From Burkholderiales bacterium (lineage in GTDB: Bacteria; Pseudomonadota; Gammaproteobacteria; Burkholderiales; Burkholderiaceae_C): a stretch of 56,340 bases of DNA. Shown here one piece after another: positions 1 through 9,415 of this stretch. Positions within the stretch are counted from its first letter, which is position 1, and each line of letters opens with the position of its first letter. A program made the position numbers and the translations under genes. The notes under the pieces are model-generated. The model ran no database searches. It saw only the letters and a list, made by a program, of their open reading frames with translations, and was not told where the DNA came from. The stretch is from assembly GCA_003963075.1 (NCBI GenBank), contig RXJV01000047.1, positions 1 through 56,340 of the forward strand, in the 5' to 3' direction.

Positions 1-167
1 GACTCCGGTTTTGTTTGGACAGGGGGTTTGGCGATTCCCAGTCTCTCAAAACCACTCCGGGTGAACACCCGCAACAACCTATTGAAGCTTCACACCTAGA
101 GCTGCAACTCCAAAGGGTCAGTTCTGGTCACCAACGGCACGGCGCAACAGCTACGATTCCTGACGCC

Positions 168-3143
168 GTGACCGAGTTCCCCGCCTCCAACGCCGCCGGT
201 CTACCCGCTCTTGGGCAGCGCCGTCTGCTGACCCTGCTGTTCGTGGACCTGTGCGCCTCCACCGCGATGGCCGAGTGGATGGAGGCCGAGCATTACGCCG
301 CCATGCTGGCGAGTTTGCGCGAGCTCTACGAGCGCATCGTGCCGCGTCACGGCGGCGTCATCGCGCGCATCCAGGGCGACGGCATGCTGGCCGTGTTCGG
401 CCATCCCGAGGTGCGCGAGGACGACGGCCGCCGCGCCACCGAGGCCGCGCTGGACCTGCATGCCGCCGTCCGCGAGCTGCTGCCACCGGGCCCGCGCCCG
501 GCCGACTTCGCTGGCCTGGCGCTGCACAGCGGCGTGCATGCCGGCATCGTGCTGGTCAACCAGGGCGACCAGATGCGCGGCCGTTTTGAGCTGCTCGGCA
601 ATGCCCCCAACATCGCCGCACGGTTGTCCGAGGCCGCGCGGCGCGACGAGATCATCGCCAGCGAGGAAAGCCTCGGCCTGCTGAGCCAGTTTTTCGACAC
701 CGGCCCGCGCTTCTCGCTGCAGTTGCGCGGCCGTGCGACGCCGCTGGCGGCCTACCGCGTGCACGGCCGCGCGGCCGTCGGCCGCCGTTTCGAGGCCAGC
801 GTGCGCCGGGGCCTGGCGCCCTTCGTCGGTCGCTGCGCCGAGCTCGCGACGCTGGAGGCCGCGCTCGCGCAGACCCTGCAGGGCCGCACGCTGTGGCTGG
901 GCATCCGAGCCGGTGCCGGCGTGGGCAAGACCCGGCTGACCGAGGAATTCCTGCGCCGTGCGGCCGACCAGCACTGCCGCATCCACCGCGGCTACTGTGA
1001 AAGCTATCTCAGCGCCGAGCCGCTGCAGCCCTTCCTGCAGATGCTGCGCGGCTTGGACGGCCTGGAAGACGCCCCGCCCGAACTCTTCGCGGCCCAGCAC
1101 AGCGCGCCGGGCCAGCGCGCCGACGCGCTGCTGGCCCTGCTGCTGGCCCTGGCGCGGCACACCCCGCAACTGGTCTGCATCGACGATCTGCAATGGGCCG
1201 ACGACGCCTCGCTGCGCCTGCTGCACCGGCTGCGCGCCGCTGCCACCGCCCAGGGCCTGCCGCTGCTGCTGCTGACCGCAAGCCGCCCGGTCAGCGAGCT
1301 GCCGGTCGCCCGCGACCAGCCGACCCAGCTCATCGAGCTGCCGCCGCTCAGCGAAATCGAAGCCGCGCATGCGGTGCAGCAGCTGCTGCCGCAGATCGAC
1401 CCCTTCATCGCCGCCGAGGTACAGCGCCATGCCGGCGGCAACCCGTTGTTCATCGAAGAGCTCTGCCATGCCGCGGCGGACACCGGCGAGGGCCCGGCCG
1501 AAAGCCAGAGCAGCTCGGCCTGGCTGGCCGCGCTGGTCGAGTCGCGGGTCGACCGCCTGGCCCCCAAGCAGGCCCGGCTGGTGCGGGTCGCCGCCGTCAT
1601 CGGCAATGTCATCCCGGTCTGGCTGCTCGAGATCCTGACCGGCTGCGGCGAACAGCACCCCGACGTGCAGGCCCTGGCCGCGCAGGACTTCATCTTCCCG
1701 GACCAGCGCCCCGGCCACCTGCGCTTCAAGCACGGCATCACCCGCGACGTCGTCTACGAGGCCACCGGCCTGCACGAGCGCCAGGCCCTGCACCGCCACA
1801 TCAGCGTCGCGCTGGCAGCTCGTGGCGGCGATGAGAGCCAGCTGCATGAACAGCTCGCCTATCACGACGCCGCTGCCAACGACTGGCCGGCTGCCGCGCG
1901 CCATGCCGAGGCCGCCGGCGACCAGGCCCTGGCCGTGTCGGCCCTGGACCGCGCCAAAAAACAGTTCCGCGCCGCGCTGGCCGCGCTGGAGTTCCTGCAG
2001 CGCCCCGACGAGGGCGACGACGTGGCCGGCGAGCACCGGCGCCGCTGGATCAGCATTGCCCAGCGCCTCGGGATGGCCTGCGTCTTCGACGCCTCCCAGG
2101 ACGATCTGCGCGTGCTGCGCCACGCGGCCGAGCTGGCCCATGCCGATGGCGACGCCAGCCTGATCGCCCGCACCGAATACTGGCTGGCCTACATCGGCTA
2201 CGCCCTCGGCGAGACCTGCGACAGCCTGCGCCATGCGCGCGAAGCCGTGCTCACCGCGACGGCCTGCGGCGACACCGCGCTGCTGGCCCAGCTCCCGGCC
2301 ACCGTCGGCCAGATCCACGCCGCGACCGCGAACTATGCCGAGGCCCTGCCGATGCTGGACCTGGCCATCGCCCGCCAGCGTCCCCGCGCCAGCAAGAGCG
2401 CGGCCAACCGCATCGGGCTGTCCTATTCGCTGTGCTGTCGCGCCTATGTGCGGGGCGACCAGGGGCATTTCGCCGAGGCGCATGAGCTGTTCGCCGAGGC
2501 CCTGGCGCCCTTTGACGGCAGTGGCCATGCCGTGGAGGCCAGCATGCAGGGCTGGCGCGCCGCCGTGCTGCTGTGGCAGGGCCGCTGGGCCGAGGCCCGC
2601 GAGGCGGCGGCCGTGGCCCACCGCGTCGGCGCCCAGGTGCGCAGCATGTTCACCTGCGCGATGGGCCATGCCGCCGGCGCCTATGGCGCCTGGATGCAGG
2701 AGCGCGACCCCGCTGCGCGGCAGCGCATCCTCGACGCCAACGCCTGGCTCGCGCCGCGCGGCGGCGGCCTGTACAGCAGCTTCCCGCACGGCTGGCTGGC
2801 CGACATCCTGTCCGAGCAGGGCGATGCCGGCGCGGCCCGCCAACATGTCGCGCTGGCCCTGCGGCGCGGCCGGCAGCACGACTGGGTCGGCGGCGCCATG
2901 GCCTACCGCGCGGCGGCCCGGCTGGCGGCGCGCATCGGTGACTCGCAACGCGCCCGGCGCTACCTCGAGCTCGCGCGCCGCGCCGGCGAACGCCGCCAGT
3001 CGGCACACGAAGCGGCCGTCACGGCGCTGGTGGAGGCGGAGCTGAAGCTGGATGAGGGCTGGCCGGCCGCGCTGGAGCAGGCGCGGGCGGCGTTCGAACG
3101 CATGGGCATGGTGGGCTTCCTGCAGCGGGCGGCGGCGACCTGA
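168..3143 (+). CDS. Class III nucleotide cyclase / AAA ATPase / TPR signalling protein
   Basis: Large cytosolic regulator of the cyclase-AAA-TPR type. An N-terminal class III adenylate/guanylate cyclase homology domain (residues ~20-190) shows candidate metal-binding Asp27 (in LLFVDL) and Asp71 (in QGDGML). A P-loop ATPase follows, with Walker A GVGKT (Lys254) and Walker B CIDDLQWAD (Asp339-Asp340). The C-terminal half is helical and TPR-like. Family members sense ligands through the TPR part and may or may not make cyclic nucleotide; activity cannot be judged here. Start is uncertain: the frame is open to the left edge, with a TTG at 15. Codons 15-167 have poor third-position GC while codons from GTG 168 match the genome, so I chose 168. 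Neither start has a good ribosome site. No partner gene is visible because the window begins here. Confidence 0.8.
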   Translation: MTEFPASNAAGLPALGQRRLLTLLFVDLCASTAMAEWMEAEHYAAMLASLRELYERIVPRHGGVIARIQGDGMLAVFGHPEVREDDGRRATEAALDLHAAVRELLPPGPRPADFAGLALHSGVHAGIVLVNQGDQMRGRFELLGNAPNIAARLSEAARRDEIIASEESLGLLSQFFDTGPRFSLQLRGRATPLAAYRVHGRAAVGRRFEASVRRGLAPFVGRCAELATLEAALAQTLQGRTLWLGIRAGAGVGKTRLTEEFLRRAADQHCRIHRGYCESYLSAEPLQPFLQMLRGLDGLEDAPPELFAAQHSAPGQRADALLALLLALARHTPQLVCIDDLQWADDASLRLLHRLRAAATAQGLPLLLLTASRPVSELPVARDQPTQLIELPPLSEIEAAHAVQQLLPQIDPFIAAEVQRHAGGNPLFIEELCHAAADTGEGPAESQSSSAWLAALVESRVDRLAPKQARLVRVAAVIGNVIPVWLLEILTGCGEQHPDVQALAAQDFIFPDQRPGHLRFKHGITRDVVYEATGLHERQALHRHISVALAARGGDESQLHEQLAYHDAAANDWPAAARHAEAAGDQALAVSALDRAKKQFRAALAALEFLQRPDEGDDVAGEHRRRWISIAQRLGMACVFDASQDDLRVLRHAAELAHADGDASLIARTEYWLAYIGYALGETCDSLRHAREAVLTATACGDTALLAQLPATVGQIHAATANYAEALPMLDLAIARQRPRASKSAANRIGLSYSLCCRAYVRGDQGHFAEAHELFAEALAPFDGSGHAVEASMQGWRAAVLLWQGRWAEAREAAAVAHRVGAQVRSMFTCAMGHAAGAYGAWMQERDPAARQRILDANAWLAPRGGGLYSSFPHGWLADILSEQGDAGAARQHVALALRRGRQHDWVGGAMAYRAAARLAARIGDSQRARRYLELARRAGERRQSAHEAAVTALVEAELKLDEGWPAALEQARAAFERMGMVGFLQRAAAT

Positions 3144-3295
3144 TTCAGCCCGCCTGCATGGCGCGGCAGGCGTGCGCCAGCCTCACCGCGGCCGGCAAGG
3201 CAGGCGCGCTGCGCGGGCCTCTTCGCGCAGCAGCGGATTGAGCTCCATGCCCCACATGGGGCGGCGTCCGCGGCGCGCCAGGCGCACCTTGGACC

Positions 3296-6200
3296 TCACA
3301 CCGCCAGCGCCACCACCGTCGGCGAGCCCGTGAAGCGCATCACGCCGGCGTCCAGCACCGCGGCGATGACGCCCAGCATCACCCCCATGCCCATGCCATA
3401 GCCCGGGCAGGCATGCGGGGGCGGGCCGGCCGGGTCGGCGCGGTCGCCGCCGAAGGCCACATGGTGGCGCAGCGGGTCCTGCTGGGTGGCCGAGCCCAGG
3501 GCCACGACCAGGGTGTCGCCCGCCTTTACATCCACCGCGCCAAGCCGGTGGTCGACACGGGCACGGCGCCAGATCTGGAAGGGCGTGGGCCGCAGGTTCA
3601 GCGTGGCCACCAGCGTGGGGCGCAGGCGGGCCACGGCGGCGGTGTAGCGCTCCGGCAGGCTGGCGCCGGCGGGCACCTCGTGCCACAGCGGCTGCAGGTC
3701 CCAAAGCTTGCGGGTCTGCACCCAGGCGGCCAGCGTGGTCAGCAGATTGGCATGGGTGGTGGGCGGAAAGCCCAGCATCACGCCGGCCAGCGTGCGGGTG
3801 GGCAGGTCGGCCGGCGCACCGGGCACGTCGCGCGCCGCCGCGAGGATGGCCTGGGTCAGCTTGGGCAGCTGTTCAAAGGGCGTGGCGGCCAGCCAGCGGT
3901 CGACGGCCTCGGTGAAGCCACGGCCGGCGCTGCGGCCCTCGGCACAGACATTGGGCGTCGGATGCGGCCCGAAGACATAGCGAGATACGCGGAACAGCGC
4001 GGCCGGGCAGCGCGGTGCGGCAGCCCCACCGGGCGGGTGGAACTCGGTGCCCCAGACATGCTGGCCATCGGGCACGCCGAACCAGATCCGGCACAGCGCG
4101 GCCAGCACGCCTTCGCTGAGGCGCTCCAGGTCAAGCGGCGTGTCGGTCGGCAGGTCGGCCGGCTTCTGGCTGGCCGGGAAGGCGGCCAGCAGCGCCTGGG
4201 CCTCCTGGCGCAGGCCGGCGATGCCGGCAGTCGCAACCTGGTAGGCGGCCATGAAGGCGTCGGCCTCGCTGACGCCCTCGAGCACCCGGTTGACGACGGG
4301 CGCCTGCTCGCGGTGGCCGCTGTCGTCGTCCAGGCCCAGGAAGCCGACGCCGACCGAGTCGGCCATGCGCTCGCCATAGCCGGACACCGAATAACGGTCC
4401 GGTGCGTTGCGCAGCACCTCCTGCACGCGCTCGGCCGCACCGACCAGCACGCCATAGGCCGTCGCCACCACGCCGCCGGGCTGCTGGCGCACCCAGGCCC
4501 AGGCGGCGTCGCGGCGGTTGCTGTCCTCCAGCCAGCCCTGCCAAGCCGCGTAGTCGGTCAGCGCGGGCATGGCCGGCGGCAGCGGCGCGGCGGGCAGCTG
4601 CGGCAGCGGCAGCTCAACCAGGCCGGGCAGGGCCTTGAGCGCCCGCACCGACGGCACAAAGAAGTACGCCCCCCATTGCAGCGTGACGAAGGGCTCGTGG
4701 CCGAGGTCGATCTCGTAGGCGCGCTTGTTGTGCTCGAAGGGATAGACGCGCGGGCCGGCGTTCGCATCGACGACGCCGAGCAGCGGGTCGCTCTGGCCGG
4801 AGTAGCCGCCGCTGGCATTGCCCCCGGCCACCCAGCGCTGGATGACCTCGAACTGCTCCGCCAGGTGGGCGTTGTAGGCCATGAAGACGAGGCCGCGGTC
4901 GGCATCGTCGGCCGGCTGCTGGCGGTTGGGCGGCGGGCCGTAGCTCATGCCGCGGCGCAGGATGCGTGGCATGCGGCTGCGCGCAAAGGCCTGGTCGCCG
5001 CCGAGGTCGCGCGGGTTGCTGCGCCGGATGTGGGCGTGGAAGGGGCAGAGCGCGCCCTGGCGGTCGGCCTCGTAGTTGAAATCGTTGACGGCAGTGTCGT
5101 CGGCCAAGGGCTCGCCACTGCGCCAGCGGCCCATCAGCTTGGCCAGCAGCAGCTCCTTGGGCAGGCCCGTGCGGGCGGCCTCGGCCGTCACGCGTGCATC
5201 GAGCCGGCCCACGTACTGGCGCAGCTTGCGCACGACCAGGAAGCTGCCGCGGTCTAGCAGCGCGTCGGGCTGTTCGGGCACGGCATAGTCCTTGTCTCGC
5301 GCGGTCGGGTAGCCCTGCAGGATTTCACCGTCGGGCACGCGGTCGTCCCAGCGCTGGCCGGTGGGCAGGGGCGTCTGCCACTGCGGCGTGGGCTGGCTGA
5401 TGCCGTCCTTGAAGCCGAAGTTCTCGCTGTCCAGCGCATTGCTGCGCAGCGGCTCGACGGCCATCAACGCCAGGCCGGTGCCCTGGGTCAGGGCCAGCGC
5501 CGCAGCATCGATGCGGGCGCGGTCGGCCGGCGTGACGGCCTCGCCGGCCTCGGCGCTGGCGAAACGCAGTTGCACCAGCAGGTGGGCGCCGGCCGGGTCG
5601 AAACGGTCGCGGCCATTGACATGCGGAGCCAGCGCCCAATGCGCCGGATGGTTGTGCCGCACATCGCCGAGCAGGCCGGCGCGGGCGGCCATGCCCTCCT
5701 TGAAGGCCTGCGGGAAGCGCTCCAGCCGCCCCTGCGGCACGCCCAGGGCCGTCAGGCCGGCCAGCGTCAGCGCGACCTGGGTCCAGACGCCCTGCAGCGG
5801 CCCGGCTGCGGGCGGCTGCTGGCCCTGGGCCGTGACCGGCGCGGTCGACAGCCAGGCCAGGGCCTGGCTGGGCTGGCTGATGCGCATCAGCAGCAGCGCG
5901 CCGCGGTTGGCCGGCAGCCTGGTGAGCAGGCCGGCCTGCAGGTCGGCCTCGGCCAGCGGCAGCTCGCGGGCATGGACGGGCGGCGCCTGCGGGCTGCCCT
6001 CGAACCACTCCAGCATCGCGTAGTGGCGGCGGCGCAGCAGCTCGCCGGGCGATTGGCCCGCGCCGATCGGGAACTGTTCGCGGGTGCCGAGGCGGGTCAG
6101 CTCGAAGAGCACGTCCTGGGCGGCGCGCAGCAGCACCTGGCCGTCCCAGGCCTGCGCATTGAAGTAACGCTGCAGCGTGAACAGGCCGGCCAGCGGCACC

Positions 6201-6826
6201 AGGCCGCGTGCCGCCATCGCGAAGCGCTCGGCCGGCTCGGTGGGCAGGGGCGCCACCTCACCGGCAGCCGGCGCGCGCAGCCGGTCGGCACCGAGCTCGC
6301 TGGCGCGGCCGCGCTGGCTGGCCTCCAGCTTGGCGAGGTATTCCGCATCGCTGACGGTGCGGCCGGACTCGATGAACAGGAAGTCGGCCGAAATCTCGTG
6401 CGCCCGCACCCAGCGGGCATAGGCCTCGAAGCTGCAGTTGCAGGACAGCTCATAGCCCTCGACATGGCAGAGGATCAGGTCCAGCGTCGAGCCGAGCTGG
6501 TCCCAGATGACCCGCATATAGGGCTCCCAGCCGCCGTCGAAGTTGACGTTCAGCAGCAGCCGGTCGGGCGCGCCGTTCTTGCCCTCGACCACCGCCCAGC
6601 GGAAGGAGTGCACGATGCGCCAGCGCGCGACGATGTCGGTGTAGGGCGAGGCCGGCGCGCTGGATTCGCGCGAGCCCAGCCGCAGGCCGTTGAGGGTGCG
6701 CAGCACCTTGCGCAGGCGGTCGACATAGGTCGCCACCTCCAGCGCGTCGACAAAGCCCGGCTTGATGTCGGCGAGCAGCACCAGGTCCGTGATGCCGCCG
6801 AGTTGAACGTCGTTGCCGCGCGCCAT
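3296..6826 (-). CDS. DyP-type peroxidase / cytochrome P450 fusion protein
   Basis: A 1,176-residue protein carrying two haem enzymes. Residues ~1-285 are a region I do not recognise. Residues ~288-760 are a dye-decolourising peroxidase domain with the GFKDG motif (catalytic Asp474), the proximal haem ligand in HAHIRR (His599) and the distal arginine in RRGMSYGP (Arg624/625). After a proline-rich linker, residues ~775-1176 are a cytochrome P450 with the haem-thiolate loop PHACPGYGMG (Cys1140) close to the C-terminus. DyP enzymes use H2O2 to oxidise dyes, lignin models or porphyrins; P450s oxygenate substrates. In the fusion, peroxide chemistry and oxygenation could be coupled (inference). The P450 K-helix ExxR motif is not apparent. 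Start ATG 6826 has GGGAG upstream; a TTG at 6853 is in frame but weaker. No signal peptide is seen. It stands alone as a transcription unit. Confidence 0.85.
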   Translation of the reverse strand: MARGNDVQLGGITDLVLLADIKPGFVDALEVATYVDRLRKVLRTLNGLRLGSRESSAPASPYTDIVARWRIVHSFRWAVVEGKNGAPDRLLLNVNFDGGWEPYMRVIWDQLGSTLDLILCHVEGYELSCNCSFEAYARWVRAHEISADFLFIESGRTVSDAEYLAKLEASQRGRASELGADRLRAPAAGEVAPLPTEPAERFAMAARGLVPLAGLFTLQRYFNAQAWDGQVLLRAAQDVLFELTRLGTREQFPIGAGQSPGELLRRRHYAMLEWFEGSPQAPPVHARELPLAEADLQAGLLTRLPANRGALLLMRISQPSQALAWLSTAPVTAQGQQPPAAGPLQGVWTQVALTLAGLTALGVPQGRLERFPQAFKEGMAARAGLLGDVRHNHPAHWALAPHVNGRDRFDPAGAHLLVQLRFASAEAGEAVTPADRARIDAAALALTQGTGLALMAVEPLRSNALDSENFGFKDGISQPTPQWQTPLPTGQRWDDRVPDGEILQGYPTARDKDYAVPEQPDALLDRGSFLVVRKLRQYVGRLDARVTAEAARTGLPKELLLAKLMGRWRSGEPLADDTAVNDFNYEADRQGALCPFHAHIRRSNPRDLGGDQAFARSRMPRILRRGMSYGPPPNRQQPADDADRGLVFMAYNAHLAEQFEVIQRWVAGGNASGGYSGQSDPLLGVVDANAGPRVYPFEHNKRAYEIDLGHEPFVTLQWGAYFFVPSVRALKALPGLVELPLPQLPAAPLPPAMPALTDYAAWQGWLEDSNRRDAAWAWVRQQPGGVVATAYGVLVGAAERVQEVLRNAPDRYSVSGYGERMADSVGVGFLGLDDDSGHREQAPVVNRVLEGVSEADAFMAAYQVATAGIAGLRQEAQALLAAFPASQKPADLPTDTPLDLERLSEGVLAALCRIWFGVPDGQHVWGTEFHPPGGAAAPRCPAALFRVSRYVFGPHPTPNVCAEGRSAGRGFTEAVDRWLAATPFEQLPKLTQAILAAARDVPGAPADLPTRTLAGVMLGFPPTTHANLLTTLAAWVQTRKLWDLQPLWHEVPAGASLPERYTAAVARLRPTLVATLNLRPTPFQIWRRARVDHRLGAVDVKAGDTLVVALGSATQQDPLRHHVAFGGDRADPAGPPPHACPGYGMGMGVMLGVIAAVLDAGVMRFTGSPTVVALAV

Positions 6827-6918
6827 GAGCTGTCTCCCAGGATGTGCCTGCAAGTATCCCGGCAGCGCATGACGCGTGAACTGCGCTGACCCCCCTAGTT
6901 TGAGATGGCCCGCCGGCT

Positions 6919-7422
6919 TCAGTGGCCGGTGCCTGGGCCCGCGACCCTGTCGGTGACCGGCTGGCCGGTCTCCGCGTCCTCGATCCAGACCTCGCAGGCC
7001 AAAGCCCCGATCCGGCCGGCCACCCGGTAGCGCCGGTCCGCGGCGGGCGTGAAGGCCACCTCGCCCTGCACACGGCAGGTCGGGTGGCGCAGCGCGAGCA
7101 GCGGCGCGGCGTACTGCGTGACCGCCTGCAGCCGCAGCCGCGCCGGGCGCAGCGGCAGCTCATTGCTCAGCGCAACCGGCGCCGTCGCGAAGCCACGGCC
7201 CTGGTGGGCCTGCAGCGTCGCGATGCTGCTGCTCAGCAGCCGGCGGCCGTCGACATGCGTCATCTCGAAGACATGGGCCAGGTCCTGGCCCATCGGGACG
7301 CTCTGGTCAGCGACGTTGACCGTCGGGCCGTCGTAGCCTTCCGGCGTGGCGGGCTGGAAGCCCTGGTAGCTGGCACAGCCGGCCACCGTGGCAGCCAGCG
7401 CGAAGAGGATGATGGATTTCAT
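6919..7422 (-). CDS. Small putative lipoprotein
   Basis: A 167-residue protein with a lipoprotein signal: a charged start (MKS), a hydrophobic stretch and the lipobox VAGC with Cys at about residue 16. It is therefore expected to be lipid-anchored in the envelope. The mature part has no motif I recognise; it contains two or three further cysteines (for example in TCRV and LACEVW), which could form a disulphide in the periplasm. It lies between the DyP-P450 gene and the ABC permease, all on the same strand, with a 50-base gap from the permease, so co-transcription with the hydrolase-ABC genes is possible. Function unknown. Confidence 0.7.
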   Translation of the reverse strand: MKSIILFALAATVAGCASYQGFQPATPEGYDGPTVNVADQSVPMGQDLAHVFEMTHVDGRRLLSSSIATLQAHQGRGFATAPVALSNELPLRPARLRLQAVTQYAAPLLALRHPTCRVQGEVAFTPAADRRYRVAGRIGALACEVWIEDAETGQPVTDRVAGPGTGH

Positions 7423-7472
7423 GCGGAGCGTTTGTACGCCGGCCCGGGTCATCCCCGCACGAGGGTCTCCGT

Positions 7473-8636
7473 TCAACGCGCGACGGCGGCGCGCATCGAA
7501 CGCGCCACATAGGCCAGGCCCGCCGCCGCCAGCGCGAAGCCGACCACGACGCCCGGCAGCACCTGGCCGATGCGCAAGGCCTCCCCCTTGAGCACCGCCA
7601 GCATCAGCGTGTTCTGCGCGAGGCCCGGCACCCACAGATACCAGGGCGCCTCGCCGCCGGGGTTGAACAGGCTCACCATCGGCGCCAGGCTGATCGCCGT
7701 GATCACCAGGGTGCTGCTGGCCTGCGCCTCCTTGAAGGTCTTGGAGCGGATGGCCAGGGCCATCAGCAGGGCCGACAGGCCGGCCGCCAGCGGGATCTGC
7801 AGCAGCCAGAAGGCCAGCACCTCGCCGCCGCCGAAGCTGAACTGGGCCTGCAGCACATCGCTCTTGAGCAGCCACTGCGCCGGGATGAAGCTCAAGCTCG
7901 ACAGCAGCGCCACCGCCATGCCGAGCAGCGCGACCGCACCCCATTTGCCGGCCACCAGCGCGCCGTGCGGGGCCGGGTTCATCAGCAGCGGTTCCAGCGA
8001 GCCGCGCTCGCGCTCACCGGCGGTGCTGTCCAGCGCGGCCGTCAGCGCGCCGTAGAGCACGGCCATGATGACGAACATCGGGATGATGCTGGTCAGCCGC
8101 GCGGCACGGGCCTGGGCGCTGGCGAGGTCGCGCTCCTGCACGTCCACCGGCTCCAGCAGCTCGGTGGACACGCCGCGCAGCGCCAGGTTGAGCACGGCGC
8201 GCTCATGGCTGAAGCCCTGCAGCAGGCCGCGCAGCGGGCCGGTGCCGGCCATGGCGCGCTGGTTGGCGCTGTCGCTGACGATCTCGACCGTCGGCGCCTC
8301 GCCGACGCGCAGCCGGGCCTCGAAGTCCTTGGGCACGACGAGCACCGGCTCCAGCAGCGTCGAGGCGCGCAGCTGCGCCTCGTAGTCGGCCGGGGCGGGC
8401 TTCATCGTGTAGGTCTGGCGCTCGATGTAGTTGGCCAGCGTCGGCGCGGCCTCCATGCCGACCACCAGCACCTCGCGCTTGTCGGCGCGCTCCTCCAGCG
8501 AGGCGATCAGGCCCGACAGCGCCGACAGCAGCAGCGGGCCCATCAGCACCGCCGGCAGGGCCAGGCGCAACAGCGTGCGCCGGTCGCGCAGCGCGTCGCG
8601 CAGCTCTTTGACAAAGACGATCCACGCCTGATTCAT
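7473..8636 (-). CDS. ABC-2 type transporter permease (NatB-like)
   Basis: A 387-residue membrane protein of the ABC-2 exporter class, resembling the NatB sodium-efflux permease family. One transmembrane helix near the N-terminus (LALPAVLMGPLLLSALSGL) is followed by a large extracytoplasmic domain (~residues 40-190). A cluster of about five hydrophobic segments then begins at IIPMFVIMAVLYG. The cytoplasmic loop sequence GERERGSLEPLLM is the conserved coupling motif of this family. Its start overlaps the stop of the ATPase gene by four bases (ATGA), so the two are translationally coupled and form one transporter. Substrate unknown; Na+ is only a family-level guess. Confidence 0.85.
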   Translation of the reverse strand: MNQAWIVFVKELRDALRDRRTLLRLALPAVLMGPLLLSALSGLIASLEERADKREVLVVGMEAAPTLANYIERQTYTMKPAPADYEAQLRASTLLEPVLVVPKDFEARLRVGEAPTVEIVSDSANQRAMAGTGPLRGLLQGFSHERAVLNLALRGVSTELLEPVDVQERDLASAQARAARLTSIIPMFVIMAVLYGALTAALDSTAGERERGSLEPLLMNPAPHGALVAGKWGAVALLGMAVALLSSLSFIPAQWLLKSDVLQAQFSFGGGEVLAFWLLQIPLAAGLSALLMALAIRSKTFKEAQASSTLVITAISLAPMVSLFNPGGEAPWYLWVPGLAQNTLMLAVLKGEALRIGQVLPGVVVGFALAAAGLAYVARSMRAAVAR

Positions 8637-9415
8637 GCCGCCGCCTCCTGCGGGAAAGCCAGTTTGACAAAGGCATCCTCGAAGCGGCTCTCGCCGGCCT
8701 GGGCCAGCAGCTCCGGCACGCTGCCGCGCGCCACGCTGCGGCCCTGGGACACCACCACCACCTCGTCGCAGAGCTGCTCCACCTCCTGCATGATGTGGGT
8801 GGAAAACACGATGCACTTGGCCCCGCCCGCGGGGCTCTTGAGCCAGCGCAGCGCCTCGCGCAGCGCGCGGGTGGCCAGCACGTCCAGGCCGTTGGTGGGC
8901 TCGTCGAGCACGATGTTGGCGGGGTCGTGCACCAGGGCGCGGGCCAGTGCGGTCTTCATGCGCTCGCCCTGGCTGAAGCCGTCGGCGCGGCGGTCCAGGA
9001 TGGCGCGCATCTCCAGCAGCCGCGCCAGCTCCTCGGCGCGGGCATTCGCGGCGTCGGGGCTCATGCCCTGCAGGCGGCCGAAATAGAGGATGTTCTCGCG
9101 CGCGGTCAGCCGCGGGTAGAGGCCATGGGCGTCGCCCAGGATGCCCATGCGGGCCAGGGCCTTCAGCGGCGCCTGCTGCACGGCGATGCCGTCGACCGCG
9201 ATCTGGCCGCGGTCCGGCGCGAACAGGCCGGCCAGCATGCGCAGCGTGGTCGTCTTGCCCGCGCCATTGGCCCCCAGCAGGCCGGTGATGCGGCCGTTGT
9301 CGGCGGCCAGGCTGACGCCCTGCACCGCATGCACCACGCGCTGGGCGCCACGCTTGAGCAGGCCGCCCGCGCCGGGCGTGCTGAACTGCTTGTGGACGTT
9401 GTCGATGTAGATCAT
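8633..9415 (-). CDS. ABC transporter ATP-binding protein (NatA-like)
   Basis: A 260-residue nucleotide-binding subunit powering the adjacent ABC-2 permease. Walker A is GANGAGKTTT (Lys54), the signature motif is FSQGE (148-151) and Walker B is IVLDEPTNGLD (~169-179), followed by the switch His in FSTHIMQE. The variant signature SQGE and the layout fit the NatA/CcmA-type exporter ATPases rather than importers. Both ends overlap neighbours by four bases (ATGA): the hydrolase upstream at 9412-9415 and the permease downstream at 8633-8636. The three genes are thus one translationally coupled operon. No C-terminal regulatory domain is present. Confidence 0.9.
   Translation of the reverse strand: MIYIDNVHKQFSTPGAGGLLKRGAQRVVHAVQGVSLAADNGRITGLLGANGAGKTTTLRMLAGLFAPDRGQIAVDGIAVQQAPLKALARMGILGDAHGLYPRLTARENILYFGRLQGMSPDAANARAEELARLLEMRAILDRRADGFSQGERMKTALARALVHDPANIVLDEPTNGLDVLATRALREALRWLKSPAGGAKCIVFSTHIMQEVEQLCDEVVVVSQGRSVARGSVPELLAQAGESRFEDAFVKLAFPQEAAA

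Noticed and set aside
201-3008. Long open frame (935 residues) opposite the cyclase-AAA gene
   Set aside because: High GC leaves antisense frames open. The translation is Gly/Ala/Gln/Arg-rich without domain motifs, while the sense strand shows clear cyclase and Walker motifs.
3144-3295. Gap after the cyclase gene examined for a small gene
   Set aside because: Only short frames without ribosome sites are present; nothing supported.
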